In this document: piece by piece, positions 53,743-64,000 of the stretch
Position numbering within the stretch: position 1 is the first letter of the stretch
How the letters are laid out: each line of letters begins with the position of its first letter
NCBI GenBank assembly: GCA_002900995.3
Contig: CM035312.1
Location: 1,116,001 to 1,180,000 of the forward strand
From: Ganoderma boninense
Taxonomy: Eukaryota > Basidiomycota > Agaricomycetes > Polyporales > Polyporaceae
Direction: 5' to 3'
DNA: 64,000 nt
Position numbers and translations under genes: made by a program
Notes under the pieces: model-generated
Database searches by the model: none
The model's input: the letters and a program-made list of their open reading frames with translations, nothing else
What the model was told of the DNA's origin: nothing

Positions 53743-55032
53743 ATGGCCCATACCGCAGCTCACAACTCGGAGATAACGTCCAAGCTCTCTCCAGACGGTA
53801 TTCCCGGAGAACTCATCGACGCTGTCCTTGGCCATCTCGATGACGACCATACCTCCCTTCGTGCATGCACTCTCGTCTCTCCCTCCTGGTGTTCGTTCGC
53901 TCGTTGCCATCTGCTCCAAACTGTGGTCTGCCGTCCAAATGCCCCACACTTGTCTCCCCGCCATCTTTCCGCTTTCTTATCCTCGAGTCCTGATCTGATA
54001 CCCCACATTCATTCGCTCAAGATCGTAGGAAGCAAAAATGCTGAGTCGGGGAACGAGGTCGCTGTCGAGGACGTTGTGCCTCTACTATCTGCTCTCCGAG
54101 AGCTGAAATCACTTTCGCTCGAGCGTGTCCCCGTCTTCACTCGCGTACGCCCTCATGACCCACCCATCGAAGCAACCCCTCCCCCAGGTTCCGAACCGTT
54201 CACCATTGGCCTATGTGCCATCGACTACACCGACAGCACGGACACCTTCTTCCGAGTCCTCGGGGACTGTCTGGGACCCAAGCCCATCCGTGCTATTCTC
54301 AGATTTGCCAGCCGCGACGACCACTCCTCGTTCCCTGCATTCCTGGATATCTTGGGACCCAAGATCATACACCTCTCCTGCAACCTGTTGGGATTCCTAT
54401 TCGACTTGAGCGTCCTGGTCGCCGAGTTTGACAGTATGTAAGATTTCAACCCTCTATGCAGCATCCATGCTTGCTGATTCAACTTTGTCCTAATAGGTGA
54501 CGACCAGGGTTTCGACCGGAACCTCGATTCTCACGTCGACGTCCCGCCATGCGCTTCGGTCACCGACCTCGAGCTGTTCCTCACGGGCTCCGGATTCGCC
54601 GACACCACTACGCAGATGGCGCTGCTGTGGGGCCAATTCTCTGCCCTTAGTGAGTTGTCGAAGTTCCTGGCGCCGAATGCGCCCATTCGGCGTGCCACGC
54701 TCCGATTCCAACGCTTCGGACCGCATACGAGGGAGACCGAACGAATGCTCAACGACATACTCGACCCAAGTAACTGGTTCCAGTGCGTCGGCTGGCTGGA
54801 GGGGATGTTGCTGCGGTTCAGACACCTGGAGACGCTGACGTGCGTACTGTGCGACGACACCTTGACGGAACAGTATGGCGACTACCTCCCCGCGGTCCCA
54901 ATGCCGTCGAGAGTTAGCTCTGTCGCGGAGGTGATTAGCCGTGAGGAAGAGTACGCTTTCTACGAAAGCTTTGTGAAAAGAACCTTCCCTGAATTTCTTG
55001 CCAGAGGAGTTCTGCAGATACAGAGAGCGTAG
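53743..55032 (+). CDS. F-box-like protein
   Basis: Two exons, 53743-54433 and 54497-55032 (408 residues). Residues about 17-60 form an F-box-like motif (GIPGELIDAVLGHLDDD, then LRACTLVSPSWCSFARCHLLQTV). The rest has the spaced Leu pattern of the leucine-rich, fast-evolving C termini found in the hugely expanded Agaricomycete F-box families (IHSLKIVGS; LRELKSLSLERVP; VTDLELFL). F-box proteins link substrates to SCF ubiquitin ligases through Skp1. The substrate is unknown. Confidence 0.82.
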
Positions 55033-55439
55033 TCGGGATTGGTTCTACCTGTACTCTCCCCTATTGTGCATTCAGATATAGCTGAGCTGCTACCCCCAGA
55101 TCGAGGCGAGGTACGCTCACAAGGCACCGGTTGTCGAGAGCTGCCGTTAGATATGCCAGTTGGCTCCGGATTACCTATGGGCTGTGTATCCAGGTGATAC
55201 CAAAAGTCGATTTGATTTACTATCCATACGCACCAATTCTGTGTATACGTTGGTTGGAACTGAGCAAGCACAAGTTCTACTCCAATGTCTGCCTGTGCAT
55301 AACGAAACACCTTCGAAAATTACTTCTGGAGCCCTTCCGAGTCCACACCATGGAAGAACACGCGGACCTTCCATCAGGACACACCGCGACGGCCGTCGCC
55401 ACCCCGTCGTCAATATATATAGGCCATGCTGGCATGTTC
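55033..55439. other. Spacer between F-box gene and pseudogene
   Basis: 3' UTR of the F-box gene plus unassigned sequence. The FAD monooxygenase similarity fades out here. Confidence 0.35.
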
Positions 55440-56790
55440 AGTGTTGTCGCACTCCCTCTTGTGTCTGCGGGATGGTGTGGCGGCCGAGCACGACAATCTT
55501 GACCGTGTCAACAGAGAATCCCTGGAGCACCGTAGTGAGGCCCTCGGCTCCCCCCCCCCCGTAAACACCAGGATGGCATGGCGCCACAGCCTCAGGCTGA
55601 ATATATAAGATATTGAGGAGCGTAATTTCTGCCTTGGTAGCGCTGACGAACCCAGGCACATTCGGGGCGCGGTCCCCCTCATACACTTCGCCGCGGACGT
55701 ACTCCTCGTCCTCGTATGCGCTCGCATTCCTATCCTCGTCGGCAAATCCGAGCGTACCACGGACGTTGTATACGCCATGGATCCTGCGGACAGAATCGCC
55801 TGTCGAAGCGACCTCAGAATCGACATCTTTGACTACCCCTATTGGCCAAGCTAGGCCGCATAGTCTGACTTGTTCGTCTCCAGCTCGTCGACGGGGCTCA
55901 CGTCCTCGGTTTGCAGAATGCGAGGAGGTCGGGGGCCGATTGGCCCTTGTAAGCCAGGGTGAGCTTCCGTGAGAGGCTAAACTGTGATGCAGTGTCAGGA
56001 CCTGTGAATTGGTGATAAGGGGACGACAACTTATACCCACAGAATCTTGCACGTTAGTATTGAGACATTGTCCGCCAGAGGGGAATCTATTTGTGGCGTC
56101 TCTGTTAATGAAGATAGGCCCTCCGAGAACTTGTTCACCATCCGCATCTTGAACCTACACGTCATTTCGTGAGCGACACCTGATTCTTTGACTAACAAGA
56201 GTATGCGCTGACTTCCAATCCACCACCATCCTGATCTCCTTGAAGATCGTGCGACCACTCTGCTCACGGATAAACTCGATGAATTTCTGGACACCAAGCA
56301 AATGTTTTGGAACGAAATTTCGACCCATACACCGATGTGGAATGCTTGGGTAATGCAAGTCGGCTGTGCGCCGATCCCATTTAAGGCCCTGTTAGCAATG
56401 TGTGTTCAACAGAGATGCACTGACTCGAACTTGGGCCGTCAGGCCTTCAGGAACGGACCAGATGTGCCCGAACTGTTCGCAACAAGAAGTCCTGTCAGCG
56501 CTCAAATGTTCAACGTCGAAGTCGAAATACGCTCACATCATGGTCCAAGCCTTAGATCACCACGTCTGCTCAAACCTGATCATCCTCATCCTTTGCCTTG
56601 CCCTCGAAGGTCGTCCCCATGGCCTTCCTCATGATGTTTGTTAACAGCACTTGCTCCATGGGACCAGCGCTCCTCAATTTGACATGTATGTCAACATCGC
56701 CAGTGCGCCGATACTGGCTCACTATGATTACAGCCTGTCATCGCCTAATTCGTCTCCAGGTCACTTACACTTACATATGGTCGCTCAGGT
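55440..56790 (-). pseudogene. Decayed FAD-dependent aromatic hydroxylase
   Basis: Reading the minus strand gives broken but ordered matches to the intact gene at 32547-34744. First comes a piece like FTRRAIGSAFEGETKDEDGQV (here MRKAMGTTFEGKAKDEDDQV, followed by stop codons, about 56570-56650). Next is KFIEFIREQSGRT (about 56240-56290), then a degraded GD motif ending GGQCLNTNVQDSVG (about 56030-56090). Last is the C-terminal domain piece GDRAPNVPGFVSATK with VLGRHTIPQ (about 55465-55680). The N-terminal FAD fold was not found. In-frame stops and frameshifts make a functional enzyme unlikely. Intron-like gaps remain, so it came from a DNA-level duplication and not from retroposition. Confidence 0.8.
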
Positions 56791-57174
56791 GCCAACTCGG
56801 AAGTGTCGACACCACTGAGCTGCGGGAACAACGTTTATTGACTTGTCACTTCGATACCTCCGGGGAACTTGCACACTCTTACGTCGTGCGACGTTATCGT
56901 GCTACGCGAGGATAGATAAGTAGTAGTAAGTGCAAGAAAGACTGATGAGTTAGACGGGTGGAGAGTCGTGGCAATTGGTTTTGACGCTGAAGTACAGTGC
57001 GCGTCTGTGTTTCCATATTGAAAGCGTGATAGCCGCCGGAGGCACCAATGACCTCATGAACCCGACCGCCATCATCCCTCCAATCCACCCGCTTCGGAAT
57101 TGCACCATAAGAGAACAGGACTTGAGCTTGCCCAACCACCCATCCACCCCGCCCGCGTTACCTCAGCATAACCA
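56791..57174. other. Spacer upstream of the PTEN-like gene
   Basis: No gene was recognised. It presumably holds the PTEN-like promoter. Confidence 0.4.
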
Positions 57175-59743
57175 ATGCTCGACTACATCAGACGGCTCGT
57201 CTCCGGCAACAAGGCCCGCCACAAAGACACCGAGTTGGATCTCGAGCTGGGTGCGTGACGCAGCTCACCGACAACGCATCGCGTCACATTCCCCGAGCTC
57301 ATCGGGATTTTCCCCATGGATATAGACCTTGCGTATATCACGGACAACGTCATCGTCATGGGGTATCCCGCGAGCGGCGTCGAGGGGCTCTACCGCAACC
57401 GTCGAGAAGATGCGAAGAAGTTTCTCGACCACCATCACGGCCATAACTACTGGGTCTTCAATTTCTGTCCCGTCAGCGAGAACGCGTACCCCGCAAGTGT
57501 GTTCGACGGACGGGTGAGCAGATACCCCTTCCCAGACCATCAGTAAGTGTTTGAGCTTGAGTTCGAGTCGTGTCTAGCCGCGCCGACGTTCCGTTTGAAT
57601 GGCGGACTTAAGCCAGGATGAGCGCGAACCCTGCGACGGATAGAAGCGCTCCAACTATCCATTTGCCTACGTACCAAAGCTACGTACGAACGGCGCGTAC
57701 CCTAACTGACAGATGCCTCTCCCTGCGCCTCCAGCGCCCCTCCGCTGGCCATCCTGCCCCTCGCTGCGCGGGAGATACGCTTGTGGCTTGATGCCTCCCC
57801 CGAGCGTGTCGCCGTCCTGCACTGCAAAGGTTAGCCCGCCGTCACCTCCCCCCTCCTTCCCCTAGCCCCACCTTTGAAACGAGGGCGTGATGTGCTGACG
57901 CGCACGTCAACACATAGCGGGCAAGGGAAGATCAGGGACGATGGCGTGCGCATACCTGCTCACACTCGACGTCGCCCCAAGTGCGCCATCGCTCGAACGT
58001 AACCTGTCTGAGAAGGAGAAGGCAAAAAGTCGAGCCGAGGAGGTCATGAACGCCATGCCGCTCGACGAGGCCGCCGCTGAGATCATCGCCACCACCACGC
58101 AGCCGGTCGGCGGCGAAGACGAGAGCGAGGACCTGGTCAAGCTCGAGCTCACAGACGGAAATAGCGAGAGCGATGCCCGCTCAGACCGCCCCTGCCCGCC
58201 TGCTGCAGAAGCGGAGCCCCGACGGAGCACGAACGCCGCGCTGGACAGCCTGAGCCACGTCCTAGACCTGCACACCGCGCGCCGGATGAAGAGGCCCACG
58301 TCCCCGTCGGCAAAGCTCAAGCAGGGGGTCAGCATCCCGAGCCAGCGCCGCTGGCTGTACTACTGGTCGCTCATCCTCGCACGGCAGGCTCCGCCCGACT
58401 TCTGGTCCTTGTCTGAAGAACGAGAAGGAAGATCCAGCGATCGAGACTTGAGCTTGAGCTCGGACCCTGTAGGGGTGCGGCCGGCGCGCCCGACGCCGAA
58501 AGTGCGGCTGACGCAGATCCGGCTGCGCATGCGCGAGCTCGGGGGGTTCAAGACGAACCTCGTGCGGGCGGCGAACGCGTTGCTGGAAGGCGTGGGGAAG
58601 AGGATCGACGCGCAGGGGCGAAACTCGAGTCAAGTGTGGGCGTCGCTTGCGCGCTATGACGACGAGTTTGTCGATAAACTCGAGGAGTGGGAGAGATACA
58701 CTCGGGACGAGGGCGCTGGGGGAGCCATGGGGGTGCGGAGCTCTAGGAAAGGCGCGGACGAGATGGGCGGGGAGGCGATCGCGGACTTGTTCAAGGACGA
58801 CCGGTGGGATGGCCAGAAGATGGTACGAAGCTTCGCCCGGATGGGCACGTTGAAGGACGAAGATGTTCGCAAGGAGATTTGCGAGGAGGTGAGTGCGAAG
58901 CGTTGGCTCTCGAGACCGAAGGCCTGCTTCCATCCTTGCGTTTGCGGTTGTCTGACACCGGCGACATTTCACTTTACCTTTCAAGGACGGGAACATCGAG
59001 ACGTTAGTATTGCACCCGCTGTCGGGAGACAAGTGGCAAAGCATCCGCGCCAAGATCGAGGAGGACGAGCAGACCCAACAGCTTCAAACTACGGGTATCG
59101 AAGCCACCGTGGCCGCCCCTACAGTCAACCCGACCCTGAGCGCAAGCCTCGATACCGAGGACGCGTCCCTGTACGACGTCACCCAGACGCACTGTGCTGA
59201 TGGTGGCGTCATCCTCGACGCCCACCGGGAGGTCCGCGTGAAACTCTATCTGGGCCAGGTGAGTGAGACACAGAGAGCGCTGCGCACACGTCGCGTTGAC
59301 GCGTTGCCTGTATTTTTGTCCCGTCCCTCGCAACGTCGTCCCCGCTCGCCCCCGTCGCTGCCTTGCCTGGGCCGACGGTCGCTGGGCGACGACTGTGTGG
59401 TCGCCAGGTATTCATGGGGTGGTTCTGGTTTGTCCCAACATTCCACATGCATCGTCCCGGGCTCGGGGATGGGCCCGGAGCGCAGCGGCATGCGACGACG
59501 TTGACGCTGAAACGCAAGGAGCTCGATTTTCCAATCGGGCTGGGGGCGAACATTGTTGATGTTGCTGTCTCGATGGAATGGTGTAAGGGCGCCGCGGACG
59601 GTAGAGAGCGCGATGTCGGCCTGAACGCCACAGCGGGCCGCGAGGACGTCAACGATCCACCGGGGGTAGCCGCCACGCTTACAGCTGTCACTGCGGACGG
59701 GATGGGAGAGATGGTGCATGCCAAACAGGCAGCTGAGGACTAG
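57175..59743 (+). CDS. PTEN-type phosphatidylinositol 3-phosphatase with enlarged inserts
   Basis: Six exons: 57175-57250, 57326-57542, 57735-57829, 57918-58888, 58986-59258, 59408-59743 (655 residues; human PTEN has 403). The N terminus aligns closely with PTEN: MLDYIRRLVSGNKARH, DLAYITDNVIVMGYPA, VFNFCPVSENAYPASVFDGR. The P-loop HCKAGKGRSGT carries Cys128, both Lys residues and Arg needed for PIP3 specificity. The TI-loop motif GVSIPSQRRW follows about 140 residues later, against about 45 in human PTEN, so ~95 extra acidic, disordered residues sit between. Another long insert precedes the C2 domain (VRVKLYLGQVFMGWFWFVPTF). It removes the 3-phosphate of PIP3 at membranes; fungal homologues act in development and stress. 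Confidence 0.92.
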
Positions 59744-60122
59744 TATCAAGATCAAGGAGGACGAACTTGGATGATGAACCGACCGGTTGTGCTTTGGCGG
59801 GCCAGACGTTTATTTTCTCGTGCATTTGTCGTTGCATGGAAAAATGTCAGGACAGTCTAGAGTCTGATTGCGCAGGCGAGTATTTGTACCGTCGGTGCTT
59901 TTGATAAACCATCAATCCGAGGCCGTACGGAGGGTGACACCGTTCTGTCGCCGGTGTGGCGTCTGTGCATTTCAGGCGTTGCTTAACCTCCCCAAATCGC
60001 CGCATGCGGCTGGTGTGTGACCTGGAATTGCCACGATGAGTAATAACAGATCATATGTCACCCGGCTTGACAGACAGAAGATAGCTTTCTCAGCGCAAGA
60101 GAAAGCCAGATCCTGCGGGTTG
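59744..60122. other. Convergent 3' spacer
   Basis: Nothing beyond a probable PTEN-like 3' UTR was seen. Confidence 0.35.
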
Positions 60123-60665
60123 CTAGGATGGAAACTCACAACGAGCCCAATAGGGAAGCAATGCGCCCCTCATGACCTTCTCGACGCTTCGGGTATGGGA
60201 ATGGACGTGCGGTCCACGCTGCTGGAAGATGAGAGGCTCTAAAGACGGAGAAGTCTCCGACATATCGGACGACAAACATTCACTGGCAGATTCCATCTGT
60301 GCAAGCGAGGGAGAGGCGACAGCGCCGTCCGCTGAGGCCGATCGACCGCGCTTACGAGAGAACCCAGGTTTGTGTTGCTTCCGTGCCTCGGAAAGACGAT
60401 TTAGCGGGGTGCAGAAGTTGTTGGGCAGAGGGGAGTGGCCGAAGACATGAGCGAGCGGAATATCGTGTGTTGCGAGTTTGGATATGGGTACGGGTGTTGA
60501 TGTAGAATAATTGAGTGCACAGCTGTTGGTTCGGCGCAGCGTGAACGTCTCCAGGGACGGAGAGCGTGTCAATCTAGTGAAAAACCAACGGATCAGCTTT
60601 TCATCGACCTCGGGAATATCGTCGAGACTCTCGAGCTTGACTGACCGTGATGGACGAGGTGGCAA
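60123..60665 (-). CDS. Hypothetical protein (weak candidate)
   Basis: A 180-codon frame on the minus strand. The N terminus (MPPRPSRSVKLESLDDIPEV) and a Ser-rich middle with KRGRSASADGAV look protein-like and could include a basic nuclear signal. A short helix near the end reads RSVEKVMRGALLPYW. No domain is recognised, and splicing could alter the start. It may be a real, fast-evolving gene or a chance frame. Confidence 0.35.
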   Translation of the reverse strand: MPPRPSRSVKLESLDDIPEVDEKLIRWFFTRLTRSPSLETFTLRRTNSCALNYSTSTPVPISKLATHDIPLAHVFGHSPLPNNFCTPLNRLSEARKQHKPGFSRKRGRSASADGAVASPSLAQMESASECLSSDMSETSPSLEPLIFQQRGPHVHSHTRSVEKVMRGALLPYWARCEFPS

Positions 60666-61617
60666 GTGTTGGGTAACGAATGGATGCCACTAAGTATCCT
60701 GTAAGCACATACCCACAGTGTTTTGCGGCTATATTTTGTTATAGAACGGGGCTTCAGTGATGGCGATGAATGCGGAAGCAATTCGAGGACTGAGGCTTAG
60801 ATCTCAGGAGGCTGCAGGAGGCAGCGGACTGAAGCTGGTTGTCGACATGGTGGTTTCGCGTTGAAGCCCGCGCAGATGGCGAGGCCACGATCTCCGCTCG
60901 GCACGTTCAAAGTTACCGCCGGTCCAGGTCCCCCTGGCAGCGCGTCCCTTGCTGACGCAGACAACGTCTCATTGGCTGCTCGGAGGGGCCGTTGCGATGC
61001 TGGACATGTGCCACGGGGTCATCCGGGGTCCTGGAATGTGTCTGTACTGGCGCCGGCCCGCATCGCCGCGGAGGAAACCACGATCTGGGGCGAAGCGAGG
61101 TGAGTCTCCCGACGCGTCGCCATCCTAAGTTAGAAGCCTGCCAGTCCATCGCTCACCTTGTTCCTCCCGAGGCCGGCATTTCTCAGGCCGCTCCATTCTC
61201 TCTTGAGGCCTGCACTAGCGCATAGAGTCCGAGATCGAGCCCTCTCGCCCGGCGCACGAATCTGGAAGGGAGGATATCTCACGACGCGCTATCTGTCGCT
61301 CTGATGGCGGGGGTTCAAGTGGCATGGACGCGTGCTTTGGCAAGCTCGAGCGTTCTCCGATCCGGGTCTGTTCTTGGGGCCCCAGTTGCTTTATCGAGAA
61401 GCGCTGCGACCCCTCGCGATCACCCGTTCTCTCGAAGCAGCGCCGCACGTCCAGAATTTGGGATATCTATTATCACCTTTCTCACAACATGTAAAAGCCC
61501 ATCCCCAGCTCCCCTGCCAGAGCCCTTCTCCCTCCCTCCCCCCATCCCCACCCCGCTCACGGCCCCGACAACAGACAGCCGTCCCCGCCCGCCCGACTGT
61601 ATGCTTCCACACAGGGC
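60666..61617. other. Upstream region of the seven-helix protein
   Basis: About 950 bp with short frames only. A C-rich tract at about 61500-61590 precedes the next gene. An additional 5' exon coding the receptor N terminus could lie here, since a CACACAG acceptor-like site stands just before the chosen start. Confidence 0.35.
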
Positions 61618-63646
61618 ATGCTGGCGTTTGGGTTCAAGGTGGCATGGTTCACCCTCTCCCTATTAGGTCCGTCCATCCTCTTGCCCTTCTCCGATCTGAC
61701 CTGACCACCCTCCTTCCATCCCCACAGGCTTTCTTAGCAATGTCCTTGCGCTTCCTGCCTTTGCTGAAGCGCTCAATGGCTACATCATTCCAGCCCTCTA
61801 CACCGGTTCTAATATCGTCTTGCAAGGCATATTCTGTCTCGGTGAGCTTTGACTTGATCTTAGGCTCCGTATGTAACTCATTTATATCGGGCGCAAGGCA
61901 TGATATGGAAAATGGATCCACTAGCCATGCCGCGGGCGTTCTGCACAGGTATGTCTCGCAATGCCACTTCTTGCTTTCCTGCTTGGAGTTCTATGACCCG
62001 TATCAGCTCCGTATTCATCTGTTTCGTACAGTCCAACCAGCCATCTTCGCTGTTGCCTGGTTGTTCATGACCTTCGTTACCTCTGGTATGGCCGTCTGTT
62101 CGACATTCGCCATTCTTCGACCCAAGGGAGGGGTACCCGCAACCCCGTTGTTCGTGTAAGTCCGCTACTTGGGCTCATACCCGCGATCAGGCGCTCACCT
62201 CCATGTCCATTTATCTAGTCGAAGCCGCATACGGTGGCATGCGACGTGCCTGTTCCTGGCATTGGTACCGTTAGCTGCGTCGGGAGTTTATCTTGGGTTG
62301 GCACTGAAGTTCGATGCTGTTCAACCCAATGACGGAATGAACTGCGACGCGACGCACCCGGTCTGGTACGCATACCCCTGGTCTATCCTTCCTATTCTCT
62401 GTAAATATTCTGAAACGACATCCTCTGATCTCAACAGGATCCGTCTATTCAGTTATGCTGGAGTTCCTCTGCTTCTCGCCCTGCCGTCTCTCGTTTTGAC
62501 TTGTACAGCAGGCTATCAATTCTACGCTCGCTCGTCTCATCACCATCATAGTCACTCGTTCGAACACGCTGTCGACCATTTCACCCCCGTCCCTCTCCGC
62601 CGCCAATCGAGGACAAGGCCCAGTGGTGTCTACCACGAAGCGAAGACATTTGATCCATCATTGTGGTCGGAGGAAGCTGCCTCCAGCTCGACAGGAGCCC
62701 CAGCCGATCAGCGGAGCACGACACCCTCCGGCATGATTGTCGAGGCCATACCTTCTCCACCAGATTCCCTCTCTTCTGGCCGGGTGCGAGTGACTGCTGG
62801 ACGAGCGCCTGCTGTCAGAAGACAAGACTTGCGGTACCACTTACCCTTCCAATGGCGTTTCAACGAGCCTCTCAATTCTACAGGCGGCTTCCGCTCCTCT
62901 CCAGACTCTTACCTCAACCACAGCAGAGGCAACAGCCGGCACACGCCGTCTCCACTCATATTCGCGAACCCGGCCGAAGAAGGGAGCCAGTACACGACGA
63001 CCGTGCCGGTCCCGTCGGATCCATCTGAGCGCCTACATGAAGCGGCACCCTGGCTGAAGGATGAAAAGGCGTTGTTGCGTCAGATGGAGAGGGTAAACCG
63101 GAGCTTAGCCCACCACCATTATCCCCGGAACACGAGGAAGGATTTAATTCACCACAACGATGACGAAGACTACGACGCTGTCAGCCGATCGCTGCGCTGG
63201 GCTCGACACTCGAACGGTAGCATCTCTTCGGTCAAGTCCGAGCTAGAGTTCACGCGACGGCCCCCGGGAGATGACATCGAGGAGGGATTGAGGAGGCCGT
63301 CCCCCGCTGAATGTGAGTGCCAATTGCCACCCCATTTCGTGCGTGTCGCGAATTGTTCGCAATGACTGAAATGCGTTCGTCTATAGTTTCAACGTATGAT
63401 GCCGCTCTCACCGAGACCCCAATACCCGACTTCACCAGTATGGTATGGCGGATCCTCTTCTTCCAGCTACTTTCCTCGGCTACGCAGATCGTTGCCACCA
63501 TTTCTTCTCTTGTCGACATGTCCAAGGAGCATACCCTGCCGGTGCCGTTTGGCACGCAACACGTCGCACTCCTGCTCATGGCGTGGATGCCCCTAATAGC
63601 GTTTGGGGTCCGCTGGCCGTGGTGGTGGAGAGGCCGTGCACTGTGA
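61618..63646 (+). CDS. Seven-transmembrane GPCR-like protein with a long third cytoplasmic loop
   Basis: Seven exons: 61618-61666, 61728-61841, 61898-61948, 62032-62155, 62219-62365, 62438-63312, 63387-63646 (539 residues). Seven hydrophobic segments can be counted: VAWFTLSLLGFLSNVLAL; IIPALYTGSNIVLQGIFCLG; FAVAWLFMTFVTSGMAVC; TCLFLALVPLAASGVYLGL; LLLALPSLVLTCTAGY; ILFFQLLSSATQIVATI; and LLLMAWMPLIAFGV. Between segments 5 and 6 lies a ~260-residue hydrophilic loop rich in Ser, Arg and His. A Cys before segment 3 (PRAFCT) and one in the loop after segment 4 (NCDATHP) could form the disulphide usual in GPCRs. Topology suggests a G-protein-coupled sensor at the plasma membrane. I could not assign it to STE3, Git3 or another fungal class. 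The N terminus may be incomplete. Confidence 0.65.
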
Positions 63647-64000
63647 CAGCTCGTGTACCATCCATCCATGCATTCCTCCGTCTCTCCGTTGTATCGTCGT
63701 TCGCTCACTCTGCGCTGCGTCCGCATTTCCCTCATTCTGTACTAGTTCGATCACTCGAAACTGTCTCTGCCGATCTCTTCCCGTGTCTGTGCCACCGTTC
63801 CGCCGTAGCTGGCGCTGCATTCATACCTTAACAGACTGTACAAGTAATGTGCTTTTACACAACATACACACGTCGTTGCTGCGTCTGCATAATTGTTCTT
63901 CCCCTCTGCCCTGTCCGCCGCCCTTCTCTCTCGGTATACCACCATCCACCTTCTCTCGTCTAACTCCCGCCATCTGGAGCTGTGTGCTCGCTTGTACTAG
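63647..64000. other. 3' flank, no gene seen
   Basis: C/T-rich sequence after the last stop codon up to the window edge. Nothing was recognised on either strand. Confidence 0.4.

Overview
The window is nuclear DNA of a filamentous basidiomycete, most likely an Agaricomycete. Evidence: protein genes are split by many short GT..AG introns (mostly 48-75 nt); DUF6533-type membrane proteins, a tandem HsbA-like secreted protein pair and a basidiomycete-style Cys-finger protein are present; and one Tad-like LINE retrotransposon lies at the left edge. All exon models below were built by hand from splice signals, reading-frame continuity and family motifs. Where a complete model is given, its exon lengths sum to an intact frame, except the second HsbA copy, which lacks a canonical donor.

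Left part (1-23.7 kb): the 3' end of a LINE with RNase H and a 42-nt A tail; ribosomal protein eS12; an 11-exon peroxisomal ABCD half-transporter; a tandem pair of DUF6533-like membrane proteins; a siderophore N5-hydroxyornithine acyltransferase that ends in the peroxisomal signal AKL and has an iron-GATA-factor consensus site just upstream; a seven-helix-like membrane protein; a gene-poor stretch; two tandem HsbA-like secreted protein genes with duplicated promoters; and a zeta-crystallin-type quinone oxidoreductase.

Middle (23.9-46.6 kb): an NFX1/FAP1-type zinc-finger gene divergent from a DHA1 MFS transporter; a REC114-like meiotic gene; a phenol-hydroxylase-type FAD monooxygenase; an NFKBIL1-like gene; a Cys-finger repeat protein, possibly one very large gene; a dienelactone hydrolase; a secreted GH89 alpha-N-acetylglucosaminidase; tRNA-Ala(CGC); and the SDH4 membrane anchor of complex II.

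Right part (47-64 kb): an APH-fold kinase-like gene with a 14-nt microexon; TFIIA gamma (TOA2); an F-box protein; a decayed copy of the FAD monooxygenase; a PTEN homologue with enlarged inserts; a weak hypothetical gene; and a seven-helix GPCR-like protein.

Most genes are independent housekeeping or accessory genes and do not form one biosynthetic cluster. The strongest small system is the siderophore acyltransferase with its GATA site and peroxisomal signal. The most novel-looking protein is the Cys-finger repeat protein at 36.6-40.7 kb. I saw no CRISPR array, prokaryotic operon or viral gene.
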